From Liquorilactobacillus mali (GTDB lineage Bacteria > Bacillota > Bacilli > Lactobacillales > Lactobacillaceae): a stretch of 64,000 nucleotides of DNA. The notes under the pieces were generated by a model. The model saw nothing but the letters and a program-made list of their open reading frames with translations. It searched no databases and was not told the origin of the DNA. Positions 1-9,127 of this stretch are shown here, piece by piece. Where the stretch lies: the NCBI RefSeq assembly GCF_001437155.1, contig NZ_JQAR01000010.1:1-64000 (forward strand). The letters are read 5' to 3'. How positions within the stretch are numbered: the stretch's first letter is position 1; each line of letters opens with the position of its first letter. The position numbers and the translations under genes were made by a program.

Positions 1-72
1 AAGAGACCCTACACATTTGATTTGTCGAAACTTTGTTCAGTTTTCAAAGGTCTACTTCTAGATATGACACAA
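1..72 (-). other. rRNA operon leader (5' part, pre-16S-like), operon off the left edge
   Basis: Read on the minus strand, this stretch holds a TTTGAAAACTGAACAAAG block followed by AATGTGTAGGG. Sequences of this kind are typical of the spacer or leader directly before rRNA genes in lactobacilli and bacilli. It lies downstream of two strong promoters that point off the left edge. No mature rRNA is visible in the window, so the rRNA operon itself is inferred. It could also be a leader of a tRNA cluster. Confidence 0.6.
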
Positions 73-78
73 GAAATT

Positions 79-107
79 ATTATACACACTATTCATTAAA
101 ATGTCAA
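79..107 (-). promoter_or_regulatory. Strong sigma-70 promoter (rrn P2-like)
   Basis: On the minus strand a perfect TTGACA (102-107) and a perfect TATAAT (79-84) are separated by exactly 17 bases. Transcription would start near position 72 and run off the left edge. A full-consensus promoter is rare outside stable RNA operons, which fits the rRNA-leader-like sequence just downstream. Confidence 0.85.
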
Positions 108-219
108 TAAGTTTTTAACTCAAATTGAATTTCAAAATTAATAATTTATTAAAATAACCTCACTATGTACATCCTTATCAAGAATAAAAAGACAAGCAAT
201 CTCCTTGACAACAATGAAT

Positions 220-248
220 ATCATACCAACTATTTTATATTGCGTCAA
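220..248 (-). promoter_or_regulatory. Second tandem promoter (rrn P1-like)
   Basis: On the minus strand TTGACG (243-248) and TATGAT (220-225) are separated by 17 bases, about 140 bases upstream of the second promoter. The tandem arrangement is the usual one for rRNA operons of lactobacilli. The stretch between the two promoters holds nothing else recognised. Confidence 0.7.
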
Positions 249-332
249 CAACTTTTTTTATTTTTATTCTCAACACTTTATATTACCAAATAACCTGTAT
301 CTTCTATATCATTAAAACCGTCACATCAAAAA

Positions 333-368
333 GGAGTCAGGCCAAAAGATAGCTTTTGACCTGACTCC
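333..368 (-). terminator. Bidirectional terminator after serS
   Basis: An inverted repeat with arms GGAGTCAGG and CCTGACTCC and an inner AAAAG/CTTTT extension is followed on the minus strand by a T-run. It ends serS transcription before the rRNA promoters. It belongs to a dispersed hairpin family also seen near 8985, 11571, 21798 and 37163. Confidence 0.85.
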
Positions 369-488
369 ACTATTTTATTTAGGTAGACCATGTTCCATAA
401 GTAAGGGTGTTCTACCTAGCCTCGAATTTCACCTGACTAAGCCACACTCCGTACTAGTTTAGTTTAGACGACAAATTCCAAATTACGT

Positions 489-1757
489 CTACTTAATAAC
501 CTCTAGTCCATTCATATATGGACGAAGTACTTCTGGTACGGTAACTGAGCCATCCTCATTTTGGCAGTTCTCTATAATCGCCGCCACCGTTCTTCCAACA
601 GCAAGTCCCGAGCCATTCAAGGTATGCACAAATTTCAGCTTGCCGTCTTCATCACGATACTGAATATGTGCCCTTCGTGCCTGAAAGTCTTCACAATTAG
701 AACAGCTTGAAATTTCACGATATACATGCTGTGAAGGCATCCAAACTTCAACATCATGAGTCATTGCTGCAGAAAAGCCCATGTCACCAGTTGAAAGTGT
801 AATCACATGATATGGAAGTCCCAGTTTATCAAGAATATTGCCAGCATTTAAAGTCATTTTTTCTAATTCATCATAAGAATCCTCTGGTTTACAATACTTA
901 ACCATTTCAACTTTGTTAAATTGATGCAGTCTTATCAATCCCCTTGTATCTCGACCAGCACTACCGGCTTCTGACCTGAAAGATGGTGATAGTGCAGTAA
1001 AGTATACTGGTAAATCTTCATCTGGAATAACTTCATCACGATAATAATTTGTCAAAGGTACTTCGGCGGTAGGAATTAAAGTTAGATCCTGTCCTTCAAT
1101 CTGAAAAACATCTTCTTTGAATTTTGGGAATTGTCCTGTGCCAAACATTGAAGCTCCATTTACCAAATAAGGTGGCAATACTTCCGTATAACCTTCCTTT
1201 GCATGCTCGTCTAACATGAAATTGTAAATAGCACGTTCCAGTCTAGCACCCCATCCTTTGTAATATAAGAATCGACTACCCGAAACTTTTGCTCCACGTT
1301 CAAAATCTAAAATTCCGAGTTTCTCTCCTATATCCCAATGTGCCTTTGGTTCAAAGGCAAACTTACGAGGTGTTCCAACAACTTTGATCTCTACATTAGC
1401 TGCTTCATCTGGTCCAACAGGAATCGTCGGGTTTGGTAAATTGGGTAGTCTCGCTGCCATATCAAGAACTTTGTCATTCACCACATTAAGCTGCTCATCA
1501 AGTTGTTTTATCTCATTACCAACTTCCTTCATTTCAGCAATAGCTGCCCCTGCATCTTCTTTATTTCTCTTCGCTTGAGCAATCGCTTGTGATACTTCAT
1601 TTCTTTTTTGTTTCAGCGTTTCTGTCTTAACGACCAATTCACGACGAATCTTATCTTGTTCAAGCAGTTCATCAATTGTTTCAGGTTTAACATTGCGTGT
1701 TGCCAATCTTGTTTTGACTTCATCTTCATTGAGACGAATCATCTTAATATCTAACAT
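489..1757 (-). CDS. serS: Seryl-tRNA synthetase
   Basis: Class II aminoacyl-tRNA synthetase that charges tRNA-Ser with serine in the cytoplasm. The N-terminal helical arm spans about residues 20-100 and is rich in charged heptad-like sequence. The catalytic part shows the TAEVP segment near 230, motif 2 ([14 protein letters not shown], about 260-273) and motif 3 ([14 protein letters not shown], about 381-394). At 422 residues it has the usual length. The ATG start at 1757 is preceded by GGAGGAG at a good distance. It is transcribed alone from a T-box leader, so expression should follow the charging state of tRNA-Ser. The stop codon is TAG, which matters for the amber codons discussed elsewhere. 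Confidence 0.97.
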   Translation of the reverse strand: MLDIKMIRLNEDEVKTRLATRNVKPETIDELLEQDKIRRELVVKTETLKQKRNEVSQAIAQAKRNKEDAGAAIAEMKEVGNEIKQLDEQLNVVNDKVLDMAARLPNLPNPTIPVGPDEAANVEIKVVGTPRKFAFEPKAHWDIGEKLGILDFERGAKVSGSRFLYYKGWGARLERAIYNFMLDEHAKEGYTEVLPPYLVNGASMFGTGQFPKFKEDVFQIEGQDLTLIPTAEVPLTNYYRDEVIPDEDLPVYFTALSPSFRSEAGSAGRDTRGLIRLHQFNKVEMVKYCKPEDSYDELEKMTLNAGNILDKLGLPYHVITLSTGDMGFSAAMTHDVEVWMPSQHVYREISSCSNCEDFQARRAHIQYRDEDGKLKFVHTLNGSGLAVGRTVAAIIENCQNEDGSVTVPEVLRPYMNGLEVIK

Positions 1758-1784
1758 TTGTGCTTCTCCTCCAATTTTTAATTA

Positions 1785-1995
1785 AAAAAGCCTTCCCATC
1801 CCATAATTGGGACGAAAAGACTTCATTCGCGGTACCACCCAAGTTCGATTTCAAAAAAAATCGCACTCAACTAAAATAACGGTCTCCCGTGCAGCATTAC
1901 CTGCCCACATAACGAACGCTGGAATTTCGACTTCATGGTTCTCACCAACCACCATGTCTCTGAAAGTCTACTTATAGGCGTACTCAAATGTTTTC
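1785..1995 (-). promoter_or_regulatory. T-box riboswitch leader of serS
   Basis: The minus strand carries the conserved T-box core (AACTTGGGTGGTACCGCG at 1828-1845), a stem I distal part containing GGTTGGTGAGAACC, and a final GC-containing hairpin with a T-run at about 1785-1823. Such leaders bind uncharged tRNA and switch from terminator to antiterminator. The stretch just 3' of the distal loop reads TTCCAGC, so both UCC (1921-1923) and AGC (1918-1920) serine codons are available as specifier. I cannot decide which is used without folding. Confidence 0.9.
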
Positions 1996-2055
1996 TGATA
2001 TTCTCATATATTATCTGTAGACAATAGTAATATTTTTTCAATAGAATTGCAACTA

Positions 2056-3519
2056 TTATTCAACTTTTTTACTTGCAATATCATGCGGTGTCAAATCAAC
2101 TTCCTGTAGTGGAATCATTTTTGTATGATACTTGATCTTATAATAGAGAAATAGAATCAAAAACAACGGAATACTCATGTAACTGACACCGATTGCCTGC
2201 CAGTCCCAGTTAGCAAATGACTTTAAATCTTGTCCGATTATCACCAGTACACACAAAACGAAAGAAAGTAAAGGGCCAAACGGAAACCACTTTGCACGAT
2301 ATCTCAAATTATCCAATGACATTCCTTGCACCTTAAAGGCTTTTCTAAAGCGATAATGTGAAATCGCAATTCCAAGCCAAGCGATAAATCCCGTTAACCC
2401 ACTCGCACTCAGTAAGAACGAATATATTCTAGTACCATACACACTTGCAAAAAAAGTCAGCAATCCAACTGCAGTTGTTCCCAACAATGCATAGAAGGGA
2501 ACTCCTCGTGTATTTAATTTATTAAATATTCGCGGAGCATTACCATGATGTGCTAGTGAAAAAAGCATTCTTGTAGAAGCATACATACCTGAATTTGCAG
2601 CAGAAATTACTGAAGTAAGGATTACTGCATTCATCACACTTGCAGCAGAAGCTAATCCTGCTCGCTTAAAAACAAGCGTAAATGGACTAATTGCAATATC
2701 ACTCGCACTTGAGCCTAATAGGTTAGAACTTGTATATGGTATCAAACAAGCAATTACAAAAATCGAAAGAATATAGAATAATAGAATTCTCCAAAATACT
2801 TGTTTAATCGCCTTGGGAATGCTCTTTTCAGGTGTAGCCGACTCACCAGCCGTAATCCCAATTAGTTCTGTTCCTTGAAATGAAAAACCCGCTACTACAA
2901 AGACACTTAACAGAGTTGGAATTCCTCCAACAAATGGTGCTTTATGATAGACAAAATTTTCAAGTCCTACAGCATGACCACCCATAATGCCAATTATCGT
3001 TAAAAAACCAACTACTAAGAAAATAATAACTGTAACTACCTTGATCAGTGACATCCAATACTCAGCCTCTCCAAATGACAAAACTGAAAAAGCATTAATG
3101 GCAAATATAATTAACAGAGCAACCATACTGAATATCCATGTAGGAATATGGGGAAACCAAAATTTCATCACTAAGGCAACTGTACTGACATCAACCGCCA
3201 GAGTGATTGCCCAATTGAACCAATAATTCCATCCCATTGCAAAGCCAAATGCAGGGTCGACAAATCTACTGGAATATGTTGCAAATGACCCTGTGACCGG
3301 CAAGTATGTTGCCATCTCACCTAGGCTAGTCATCAAAAAATAGACCATCACGCCTATACCTATGTAGGCTGCTAAAGCCCCACCAGGTCCTGCAGTACTA
3401 ATTGCAGAGCCACTTGCAACAAACAGACCAGTTCCAATACTTCCACCAAGGGCAATCATCGATAAATGTCTTGTCTTCAGCGTACGACTAACTTTTCTCG
3501 TAACTTTTTTTGCTTCCAT
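2056..3519 (-). CDS. lysP: Lysine-specific amino acid permease (APC family)
   Basis: Integral membrane amino acid:proton symporter of the amino acid-polyamine-organocation superfamily, probably importing lysine. The N-terminus shows the family motif GGSIGTGLF in the first membrane helix, followed by about 12 hydrophobic segments. The consensus LGEMATYLPVTGSF in helix 2 is typical of this family. The ATG at 3519 follows AGGAGGAAG. An upstream in-frame start at 3567 lacks such a site. The specificity call rests on overall LysP-like sequence plus the lysine riboswitch immediately upstream, which makes the pairing strong. The serS T-box leader lies just downstream. Confidence 0.88.
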   Translation of the reverse strand: MEAKKVTRKVSRTLKTRHLSMIALGGSIGTGLFVASGSAISTAGPGGALAAYIGIGVMVYFLMTSLGEMATYLPVTGSFATYSSRFVDPAFGFAMGWNYWFNWAITLAVDVSTVALVMKFWFPHIPTWIFSMVALLIIFAINAFSVLSFGEAEYWMSLIKVVTVIIFLVVGFLTIIGIMGGHAVGLENFVYHKAPFVGGIPTLLSVFVVAGFSFQGTELIGITAGESATPEKSIPKAIKQVFWRILLFYILSIFVIACLIPYTSSNLLGSSASDIAISPFTLVFKRAGLASAASVMNAVILTSVISAANSGMYASTRMLFSLAHHGNAPRIFNKLNTRGVPFYALLGTTAVGLLTFFASVYGTRIYSFLLSASGLTGFIAWLGIAISHYRFRKAFKVQGMSLDNLRYRAKWFPFGPLLSFVLCVLVIIGQDLKSFANWDWQAIGVSYMSIPLFLILFLYYKIKYHTKMIPLQEVDLTPHDIASKKVE

Positions 3520-3596
3520 TCTTCCTCCTAAATTTTCAAGAGGCAACCAAGCATGTGCTCCAGTCAACTAGCTTTTTAAACATAAATACAACATAA

Positions 3597-3841
3597 ATAA
3601 AAAAGTCTTACCGCTAACAGCAGCAAGACTTTTATAATTCATAAGTGTCAATAAAAAGTCATACTCGATAGCTCTCCGTGCAAACCTGCACGACAGTCCC
3701 CAACCTCTTAAGCTGAATCCCAACAACCAGCTGTTAAAGCAGCTAATCATTTCGGCAAAATCTCCTTTCACTGCAGCTCATCAACGCTTCAACATCTCAC
3801 TGCAGTTACTGATATCATTTGCAACCTCTTTTCGATATGAC
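3597..3841 (-). promoter_or_regulatory. Lysine riboswitch (L-box) with terminator
   Basis: On the minus strand the leader shows the L-box landmarks in order: AAAAGAGGTTGC, AGTAACTG, GAAAGGAGATTTTGCCGAAA, GCTGGTTGTTGGG, TGCACGGAGAGCTATCG. The closing helix P1 pairs GTCATA with TATGAC (3658-3663 and 3836-3841). A hairpin with arms AAAAGTCTT and AAGACTTTT and a T-run at about 3597-3633 is the expression platform. Lysine binding would favour termination and lower permease expression. The open frame that runs through this element (3568-3771) is a shadow. Confidence 0.9.
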
Positions 3842-3844
3842 TCA

Positions 3845-3872
3845 ATTATACGCCGTCCCAAATAAAAGACAA
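3845..3872 (-). promoter_or_regulatory. Promoter of the lysine riboswitch-lysP unit
   Basis: On the minus strand TTGTCT (3867-3872) and TATAAT (3845-3850) are separated by 16 bases, just before the 5' strand of riboswitch helix P1. The -35 box lies inside the 3' arm of the alsS terminator hairpin, so the two elements share bases. Confidence 0.65.
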
Positions 3873-3900
3873 CACCTATTAAAAATAAGTGTTGCCCTTT
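3864..3900 (-). terminator. Terminator after alsS
   Basis: The minus strand shows a hairpin with arms containing GGGCAACACTTA and TAGGTGTTGTCTTT followed by a T-rich stretch, 12 bases after the alsS stop codon. It overlaps the -35 region of the next promoter. Confidence 0.8.
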
Positions 3901-3912
3901 CTAAACTAATAA

Positions 3913-5595
3913 TTAATGAATTTGATCTTCTAAAATTTGTGTACCTAATTCGTGATTAAAGCTGTAGTCAACTGGAATATCGACCACAACTGGGCCCTTT
4001 GTTGCAAACGCCTTATCTAGAACTGCTTTGAGTTCACTTGCCCTTGTAACTTTCATCCCAGTAGCACCAAAGCTTTCAGCATACTTGGCAAAATCGACTG
4101 GCCCAAATTTTACACCAGCATCCTGCCCATACTTAAGCTCCTCTTGGAATTTAACCATATCGAAATTACCATCGTTCCAAATAATGTGCACAATATTTAA
4201 GTTAAGGCGAACCGCCGTTTCTAAATCTTGACTAGAAAATAAGAAACCACCATCACCAGAAACTGAGACAATTTGCGTATTTGGTCGAACTAGAGCTGCT
4301 GCAATTGCCCATGGCAAAGCAACACCTAGTGTCTGCATACCATTACTGAATAATAAATGACGAGGAGCATAACTTCTAAAATGACGCGCCATCCAAATAT
4401 AGAAACTACCTACGTCAACGGTCACTGTCATATCATCAGTTATGTGGCTTTGCATCTCACGAATGACACTTAATGGATGATTTAAAATTTGATCGTTTTT
4501 AACTGCTGGAGCTTCATCACGTTCTTCAAGCTTAACATGCAAATCTGCCAAGTACTTGCGTGATGTTTTGGGAACCTCGTAGCCCTTCATGTATGGTAAC
4601 AAGAAATCTAATGTTTGCTCAATATTACCAATTAGCTCGCGCTCAGGTTGGAAATTCTTATCTATTTGAGATTCGATTGTATCAATAACTACAATGTTTG
4701 CATCCCCAGTAGCATTCCAGTTTCTTGGTTCATATTCAATTGGATCATAACCAATTGCAACAACTAAGTCACTCTTTTTAAGTAAACGGTCACCTGGCTG
4801 ATTGCGGAATAACCCAACACGACCAAAGAAATCATTCTCCATATCACGGGGAATAATTCCTGCTCCTTGGAATGTTTCAACAACTGGTAAGTGTGTCTCT
4901 GCAATCAATGCTCGAATTGCCTTTGTTGCCTCTGGAGACGACGCACGCATCCCAACAAGCAAAACAGGCATTTGAGCCGCCTTGATTCTTTGTGCGAGTA
5001 ATGTAGACTCAACTGGACTCGCTGGTCCTAACTTGGGTGCAATCAACGGTTTGATTACCTTTGTATTCACTTCAGAGTCAACAACATCTTGAGGTACAGA
5101 AACGAACCCTGCTCCCTGTTTTCCTGCCTCTGCTTCACGATAAGCGTTAGCAACAACTTCAGAAATATTGTCAGGATCTTGCACTTCAGCACTATATTTT
5201 GTAATTGGTGCAAACAAAGCTGCATTGTCCATACTTTGATGTGTTAAGCGAAGTAAATCAGTTCTTTGAACCTGTCCTGAAATAGCTAAAACTGGATCTC
5301 CTTCAGCTGTTGCAGTAACAAGACCAGTTGCAAGGTTACTTGCACCAGGCCCTGAAGTCGTCAATACGACACCTGGTTTGCCAGTAATACGACCAATACC
5401 TGCAGCCATAAATGCAGCATTTTGCTCATGACGAGTTAAAATTAGTTTTGGTGCTTTTGAATTAGTTGGATGTTCAAGTCTTTCAAACACACGGTCAATT
5501 TTTGCACCAGGGATACCAAATACATATTCAACATCATGATTTGCAAGACTGTCAATTAATGCGTCGGCACCATAATATTTTTCCTTGTCTTCCAT
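3913..5595 (-). CDS. alsS: Acetolactate synthase, catabolic type
   Basis: Thiamine diphosphate enzyme that condenses two pyruvates to 2-acetolactate, the first step to acetoin and diacetyl, and a means of disposing of pyruvate and acid. The cofactor-activating glutamate lies in RHEQNA near residue 57, and the diphosphate-binding GDGG...N motif starts near residue 447. The 560-residue length fits the AlsS family. The ATG at 5595 is preceded by AAGGAG. The TTG of the longer frame overlaps that site and is rejected. No acetolactate decarboxylase gene is adjacent, so acetoin formation would need a distant alsD. A lone Rrf2-type regulator gene lies upstream on the same strand. Confidence 0.92.
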   Translation of the reverse strand: MEDKEKYYGADALIDSLANHDVEYVFGIPGAKIDRVFERLEHPTNSKAPKLILTRHEQNAAFMAAGIGRITGKPGVVLTTSGPGASNLATGLVTATAEGDPVLAISGQVQRTDLLRLTHQSMDNAALFAPITKYSAEVQDPDNISEVVANAYREAEAGKQGAGFVSVPQDVVDSEVNTKVIKPLIAPKLGPASPVESTLLAQRIKAAQMPVLLVGMRASSPEATKAIRALIAETHLPVVETFQGAGIIPRDMENDFFGRVGLFRNQPGDRLLKKSDLVVAIGYDPIEYEPRNWNATGDANIVVIDTIESQIDKNFQPERELIGNIEQTLDFLLPYMKGYEVPKTSRKYLADLHVKLEERDEAPAVKNDQILNHPLSVIREMQSHITDDMTVTVDVGSFYIWMARHFRSYAPRHLLFSNGMQTLGVALPWAIAAALVRPNTQIVSVSGDGGFLFSSQDLETAVRLNLNIVHIIWNDGNFDMVKFQEELKYGQDAGVKFGPVDFAKYAESFGATGMKVTRASELKAVLDKAFATKGPVVVDIPVDYSFNHELGTQILEDQIH

Positions 5596-5643
5596 TGTAG
5601 TAAAACTCCTTCTCAATCAAATCATATTGACTTGTCTACATCA

Positions 5644-5705
5644 CTAGTAAATGATGCTAGTAAATTCAAGAATTATGATAGCATTAGGGGCTGTTAAATA
5701 CTAGT
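5644..5705. repeat. CTAGTAAAT repeats in the alsS upstream region
   Basis: CTAGTAAAT occurs twice in direct orientation (5644-5652 and 5657-5665, period 13), and a related ACTAGT lies at about 5700-5705 in the opposite context. They sit between the alsS start and the Rrf2 gene, where an activator or repressor site would be expected. No known regulator consensus was recognised. Nothing else stands out between 5666 and 5842. Confidence 0.4.
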
Positions 5706-5842
5706 TTGTTTTTTTCTTGTGAATAAAATAATTATTATTTATGTAAGCAATTACTTGTACTTATGGAATTATATAGATTAAAAAAATATGCTTTGTTAAA
5801 AATGTAACTTTGAAAAAAACCGCACCCAATTACCCTTTTATC

Positions 5843-6361
5843 TCAATATTTAATATCCTTCAACAGGTCTCCCAGTTCTTGATTTTTTGTCACATCAGGA
5901 TCATTCCAATCAACAAGCTTAAATTGTCGATTATCAAAAGTTTCTATGATGATATCGTAAACCGTTTTTTCACTTAAATATTCACACCATCGTTTATCAG
6001 CTTCTTGAAAAATTTCATCAATCACGTGTGTTGCTTCATGCGATATTGGCAAGAAGTCCTTAAAAACCAAGTCAAGAAAGCCTAATTCAGGATATGTCTT
6101 TATGTTTCCCTCAGTCGCATTCACAATTTGGAGCAAAGTTATCTCTTTTGGATCCTTTGCCAAAGAAAATCCGCCGCTATTTCCAGAAACAGATGTTATT
6201 AAACCTGCAACTACTAATTTACGCATTATTTTTTGCAAATAAGTTTGCGAACCCTTTATCCTTTCGTGAATCATCTGCGATGACAGTGGTATATCTCTTT
6301 TTTGAGTTGCTAAAAGTGCAATAATACACGCTGCCTGCTCAAAGCCCTTGGTTAACTGCAT
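5843..6361 (-). CDS. Rrf2-family transcriptional regulator
   Basis: Winged-helix DNA-binding regulator of the Rrf2 family. The N-terminal half shows the family pattern: a helix with ACIIALLA, a recognition region with SQTYLQKIMRKLVVAGLI, and the wing motif SGNSGGFSLAK. Only two cysteines are present and they are not in the three-cysteine cluster arrangement of IscR or NsrR, so iron-sulfur sensing is unlikely. The C-terminal tail (about residues 120-172) is longer than in many members. The ATG at 6361 has AAGGAG upstream. The gene overlaps the end of the preceding GNAT gene by 23 bases, suggesting translational coupling. It could control alsS, but only proximity supports that. Confidence 0.85.
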   Translation of the reverse strand: MQLTKGFEQAACIIALLATQKRDIPLSSQMIHERIKGSQTYLQKIMRKLVVAGLITSVSGNSGGFSLAKDPKEITLLQIVNATEGNIKTYPELGFLDLVFKDFLPISHEATHVIDEIFQEADKRWCEYLSEKTVYDIIIETFDNRQFKLVDWNDPDVTKNQELGDLLKDIKY

Positions 6362-6893
6362 ATTCAACTTCTCCTTTTCTTAAAATTTTTTCATAAGCTA
6401 TTACTTTATCGTTCATTAGTTGTGTATCAAAATATGGAACATCAATGATTGAAGAGACTGAAAATCCTACCTTTTCCAGCACACGCTGTGATGCAATATT
6501 CTGGTTAGTGACGTATGCCTCAATTACATCTATCTCCATTTTGTTATTCTTAATCCATTCAACTAGCAATATCAGTGCTTCAGACATATAACCCTTATTC
6601 CAATACTTATTATTGAGAGCATACCCTATTGCCACTCGTTTTTCAGTTTGTTTCGCAAAATCAAGTCCCTGTTCATATAAACAAACATTTCCAATAACTT
6701 TACCAGTTTTCAGAATTATTACCCAAGCTAGATCATTATCAAGTTCAGCGTAGAAATCCTTAGCTGCCGAATAATTCCCGCTTTGAATAAAGCCAGCTGC
6801 TTGAGCGACCTCTTTTTGAGAGCTGTACTCATATAAATCATCAACATCACCAAGTTGAACATGCCTTAATAGTATTTTATTTCCACTGATCAT
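6339..6893 (-). CDS. GNAT-family N-acetyltransferase (RimJ/RimL type)
   Basis: Acetyl-CoA-dependent N-acetyltransferase of about 184 residues. The beginning (GNKILLRHVQLGDVDDLYEY) and the later block YALNNKYWNKGYMSEAL, then NIASQRVLEKVGF, are the usual landmarks of RimJ/RimL-like proteins, the second being the acetyl-CoA loop. The substrate cannot be told from sequence and could be a ribosomal protein, an amino acid or a drug. The ATG at 6893 was preferred over a GTG three bases earlier because of its spacing to GGAG. It is co-transcribed with, and overlaps, the Rrf2 regulator. Confidence 0.85.
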   Translation of the reverse strand: MISGNKILLRHVQLGDVDDLYEYSSQKEVAQAAGFIQSGNYSAAKDFYAELDNDLAWVIILKTGKVIGNVCLYEQGLDFAKQTEKRVAIGYALNNKYWNKGYMSEALILLVEWIKNNKMEIDVIEAYVTNQNIASQRVLEKVGFSVSSIIDVPYFDTQLMNDKVIAYEKILRKGEVEYAVNQGL

Positions 6894-6924
6894 CACTAAT
6901 TCTCCGATACTGGATATAGTTTAT

Positions 6925-7596
6925 CTACTGCTTCTTATTGAAAGTATAACTCATATCACGCTTTGATTGGGGTAAAATTAGTAGTAAAAGTAACAAAAAG
7001 TCTCCAAACCCAAACAAAAATTTCATAAGTATCAAGATTCCTGGTAAACTGCAGTCATGAAGACGCCTTATTTGAGCAGTTGTAATTGAAATATAAATCA
7101 AAGTCATCCACAGGCTTATTGCGATTCGTTCTGTCAAATCTACAACGGCAGGATTAATTTCATTCACAATTACAAGTACTTCACCCAACACCAAGCCAAA
7201 TACCAATGACAGTGCAAACATGCCCGCAATTGACCACCAAAAGTCAGCTCTTCCCATTCTTTTTTGCAATACAAACATGTCTTTAATCATTAATTTCGTA
7301 GAAACAAAAATTCCGGGTTTTTCACTTTCATTCAGTGATAATTTTTTCTCCTTTGTCTCATCCGAATTTGGCCGTACTTTTTCCGCTGCTGCTTTTTCTG
7401 AAAAACTTTTTACATCAATAAAGGCTTGATCCTTCCCACAATATACGCAATAATTTGCATTAACTGGTATATCTTTTTTACAAAATTTACATTTTTTTGC
7501 TTCAAACCCATCTTCAAAAATTGCCTGTTTTGTTCCACAATGATTGCAATAATGTTCATTTTCCTCAATACTGTATCCGCAACTTTGACATTTCAT
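6925..7596 (-). CDS. Double zinc-ribbon membrane protein with DUF805 domain
   Basis: The N-terminus holds two short zinc ribbons, each with paired CxxC motifs (CQSC...CNHC and CKFC...CVYC, residues 3-55). A charged linker follows, then a membrane domain of about 110 residues with four hydrophobic stretches and the RRLHD motif between the second and third. That motif and layout match DUF805 (YhaH-like) proteins. The biochemical role of this family is unknown. The ribbons may bind zinc and mediate protein contacts at the cytoplasmic face. The gene stands alone, 28 bases from the GNAT gene on the same strand, so the two may be co-transcribed. Confidence 0.75.
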   Translation of the reverse strand: MKCQSCGYSIEENEHYCNHCGTKQAIFEDGFEAKKCKFCKKDIPVNANYCVYCGKDQAFIDVKSFSEKAAAEKVRPNSDETKEKKLSLNESEKPGIFVSTKLMIKDMFVLQKRMGRADFWWSIAGMFALSLVFGLVLGEVLVIVNEINPAVVDLTERIAISLWMTLIYISITTAQIRRLHDCSLPGILILMKFLFGFGDFLLLLLLILPQSKRDMSYTFNKKQ

Positions 7597-7924
7597 TAAT
7601 TAAACCACCTTGCCCCTTCTTTGGCATACACATCAATTAATTCGTTTGTTTCACCATTTTTAATTTTACTACAGTTTTTATTTCTTATATTTTTAAATAT
7701 TAACAAAAGTATTATCTTCATACCAAATCTTACCAAACATACATCATTTACACATGCTTTCCAATCAATAAATTGTTTTTAAACCGATGTCAGTACTTAT
7801 TTATTCGTAATTGTTTCATATTTACACCAATATAAGCCCTTTTCTTATTATTTTCTTAATTGGTCATAACTATTATTCTCTGTTAAAATTATAACTGTTA
7901 ATTCATCAGAGGAGATGAAATATT
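7597..7924. other. Intergenic region with divergent promoters
   Basis: This AT-rich stretch separates the zinc-ribbon gene (minus) from the LCP gene (plus). A plausible plus-strand promoter is TTGGTC (7860-7865) with TAAAAT (7884-7889), spacing 18. The ribosome site GAGGAG lies just before the GTG at 7925. No RNA gene, repeat or small ORF with a ribosome site was recognised. Confidence 0.45.
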
Positions 7925-8965
7925 GTGGTCAAAGAGCCAGAAGTAAAGCGCTCAGAAGTAAACAAAAGAAAAAGGCAAGCTGCTAAACCACGGAAACATA
8001 AATATTTTACGGCATTTCTATTTGTTTTCGTTGTTCTGCTTGGAATTTTCTTTCTGTATCTAGGACATCTCTATAAGGATGCCCAAAAAATGACGACCAA
8101 AATATACAGCTCAAGCAAGATAACAAAAGCTCGAAATACTCAAAATTTATTAAAAGAAGGTAAACCTATTTCCATTCTACTGATGGGAACAGATACTGGA
8201 GCTGTTGGCCGGAGTTTCAAGGGCAGGACTGATACCATGATTGTCCTAACATTAAATCCGCAAAAAAAGAAAATGACAATCGTTAGTCTTCCACGTGATG
8301 CCCTTGTTGCAGTGACAGGATATAAGCAATATTATCCCAGTAAGTTAAATTCAGCGTATGATTATGGCGGCTCCGGTACCGCAGTTAAAACCGTTCAAAA
8401 TTATTTAAATATCCCCATTGACTTCTATGCAACAATTAACATGGGTGGACTTGAAAACATGGTCAACGCTGTTGGTGGCATTACTATCAAGCCTATCTTG
8501 ACTTTTTCATACGATGGACATTCATTCGTTAAAAATAAAAAAACGCATATGAATGGCAGTGCAGCTCTTGCATACGTTAGAATGCGTCATTCTGATCCAT
8601 TAGGAGATTATGGACGGCAACAAAGACAGCGCCAAGTCTTAACGAAAGTTGCTCAGAATGGGACAAAATTAAAATCTCTCTTGAAAGAACGTTTCTTCAA
8701 AGAGATTCAGAAACAGCTAAAAACAGATATTACATTCAACGACATGATAATGCTGGCACTTAAATATCGCGTTGCAACACGTAATATGACTTCAGATCAC
8801 TTGCAAGGCGAGGCTGATTTGGTATCAGGCATATCCTTTGAAGCAGTTCCAGAAACTGAAAAGCAACGAATTACAAACTTGATTCGCTCTTCACTTAATC
8901 TTGAAACTGCAACAACTGGTAATACTTTACTAAATTCAAGTAGCATAAATACGACTGAAAAATAA
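7925..8965 (+). CDS. LytR-CpsA-Psr family cell-wall phosphotransferase
   Basis: Membrane-anchored enzyme expected to transfer wall teichoic acid or capsular polymers from a lipid carrier to peptidoglycan. A lysine- and arginine-rich cytoplasmic tail (about residues 1-28) precedes one membrane segment (about 29-48), then the extracellular LCP domain. Family motifs are visible: LLMGTDTG, then GRTDTM, SLPRDALV, and RMRHSDPLGDYGRQQRQR with the conserved arginines. It starts with GTG at 7925 behind GAGGAG. The serine- and threonine-rich C-terminus looks disordered. It is a single-gene unit ended by a strong bidirectional terminator. Confidence 0.93.
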   Translation: MVKEPEVKRSEVNKRKRQAAKPRKHKYFTAFLFVFVVLLGIFFLYLGHLYKDAQKMTTKIYSSSKITKARNTQNLLKEGKPISILLMGTDTGAVGRSFKGRTDTMIVLTLNPQKKKMTIVSLPRDALVAVTGYKQYYPSKLNSAYDYGGSGTAVKTVQNYLNIPIDFYATINMGGLENMVNAVGGITIKPILTFSYDGHSFVKNKKTHMNGSAALAYVRMRHSDPLGDYGRQQRQRQVLTKVAQNGTKLKSLLKERFFKEIQKQLKTDITFNDMIMLALKYRVATRNMTSDHLQGEADLVSGISFEAVPETEKQRITNLIRSSLNLETATTGNTLLNSSSINTTEK

Positions 8966-8984
8966 CATACTGCCGCATATAAAA

Positions 8985-9020
8985 GGGACTGGATCAAAAG
9001 CAGAATTTTGATCTAGTCCC
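8985..9020 (+). terminator. Bidirectional terminator between convergent genes
   Basis: Arms GGGACTGGATCAAAA and TTTTGATCTAGTCCC form a hairpin with runs of A before and T after it. It serves the LCP gene on the plus strand and probably the ABC operon coming from the right. It is a member of the dispersed hairpin family described in the findings. Confidence 0.85.
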
Positions 9021-9127
9021 TTTATTATTCCGTGTAACGTGTACTATGACTCACATTATCCGTTTGATTTTAAGCTAGTGCTCAAGTTTTATCACCTTAT
9101 ATCACACTTTATTTTTAATAATACACT

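Noticed and set aside
3568-3771. A 67-residue open frame on the minus strand
   Set aside because: It lies entirely within the lysine riboswitch and its terminator, and has no homology-like features.
7597-7924. Small RNA or mobile element in the gap before the LCP gene
   Set aside because: Only AT-rich sequence with a weak promoter was seen, with no inverted repeats, T-run hairpin or transposase remnants.
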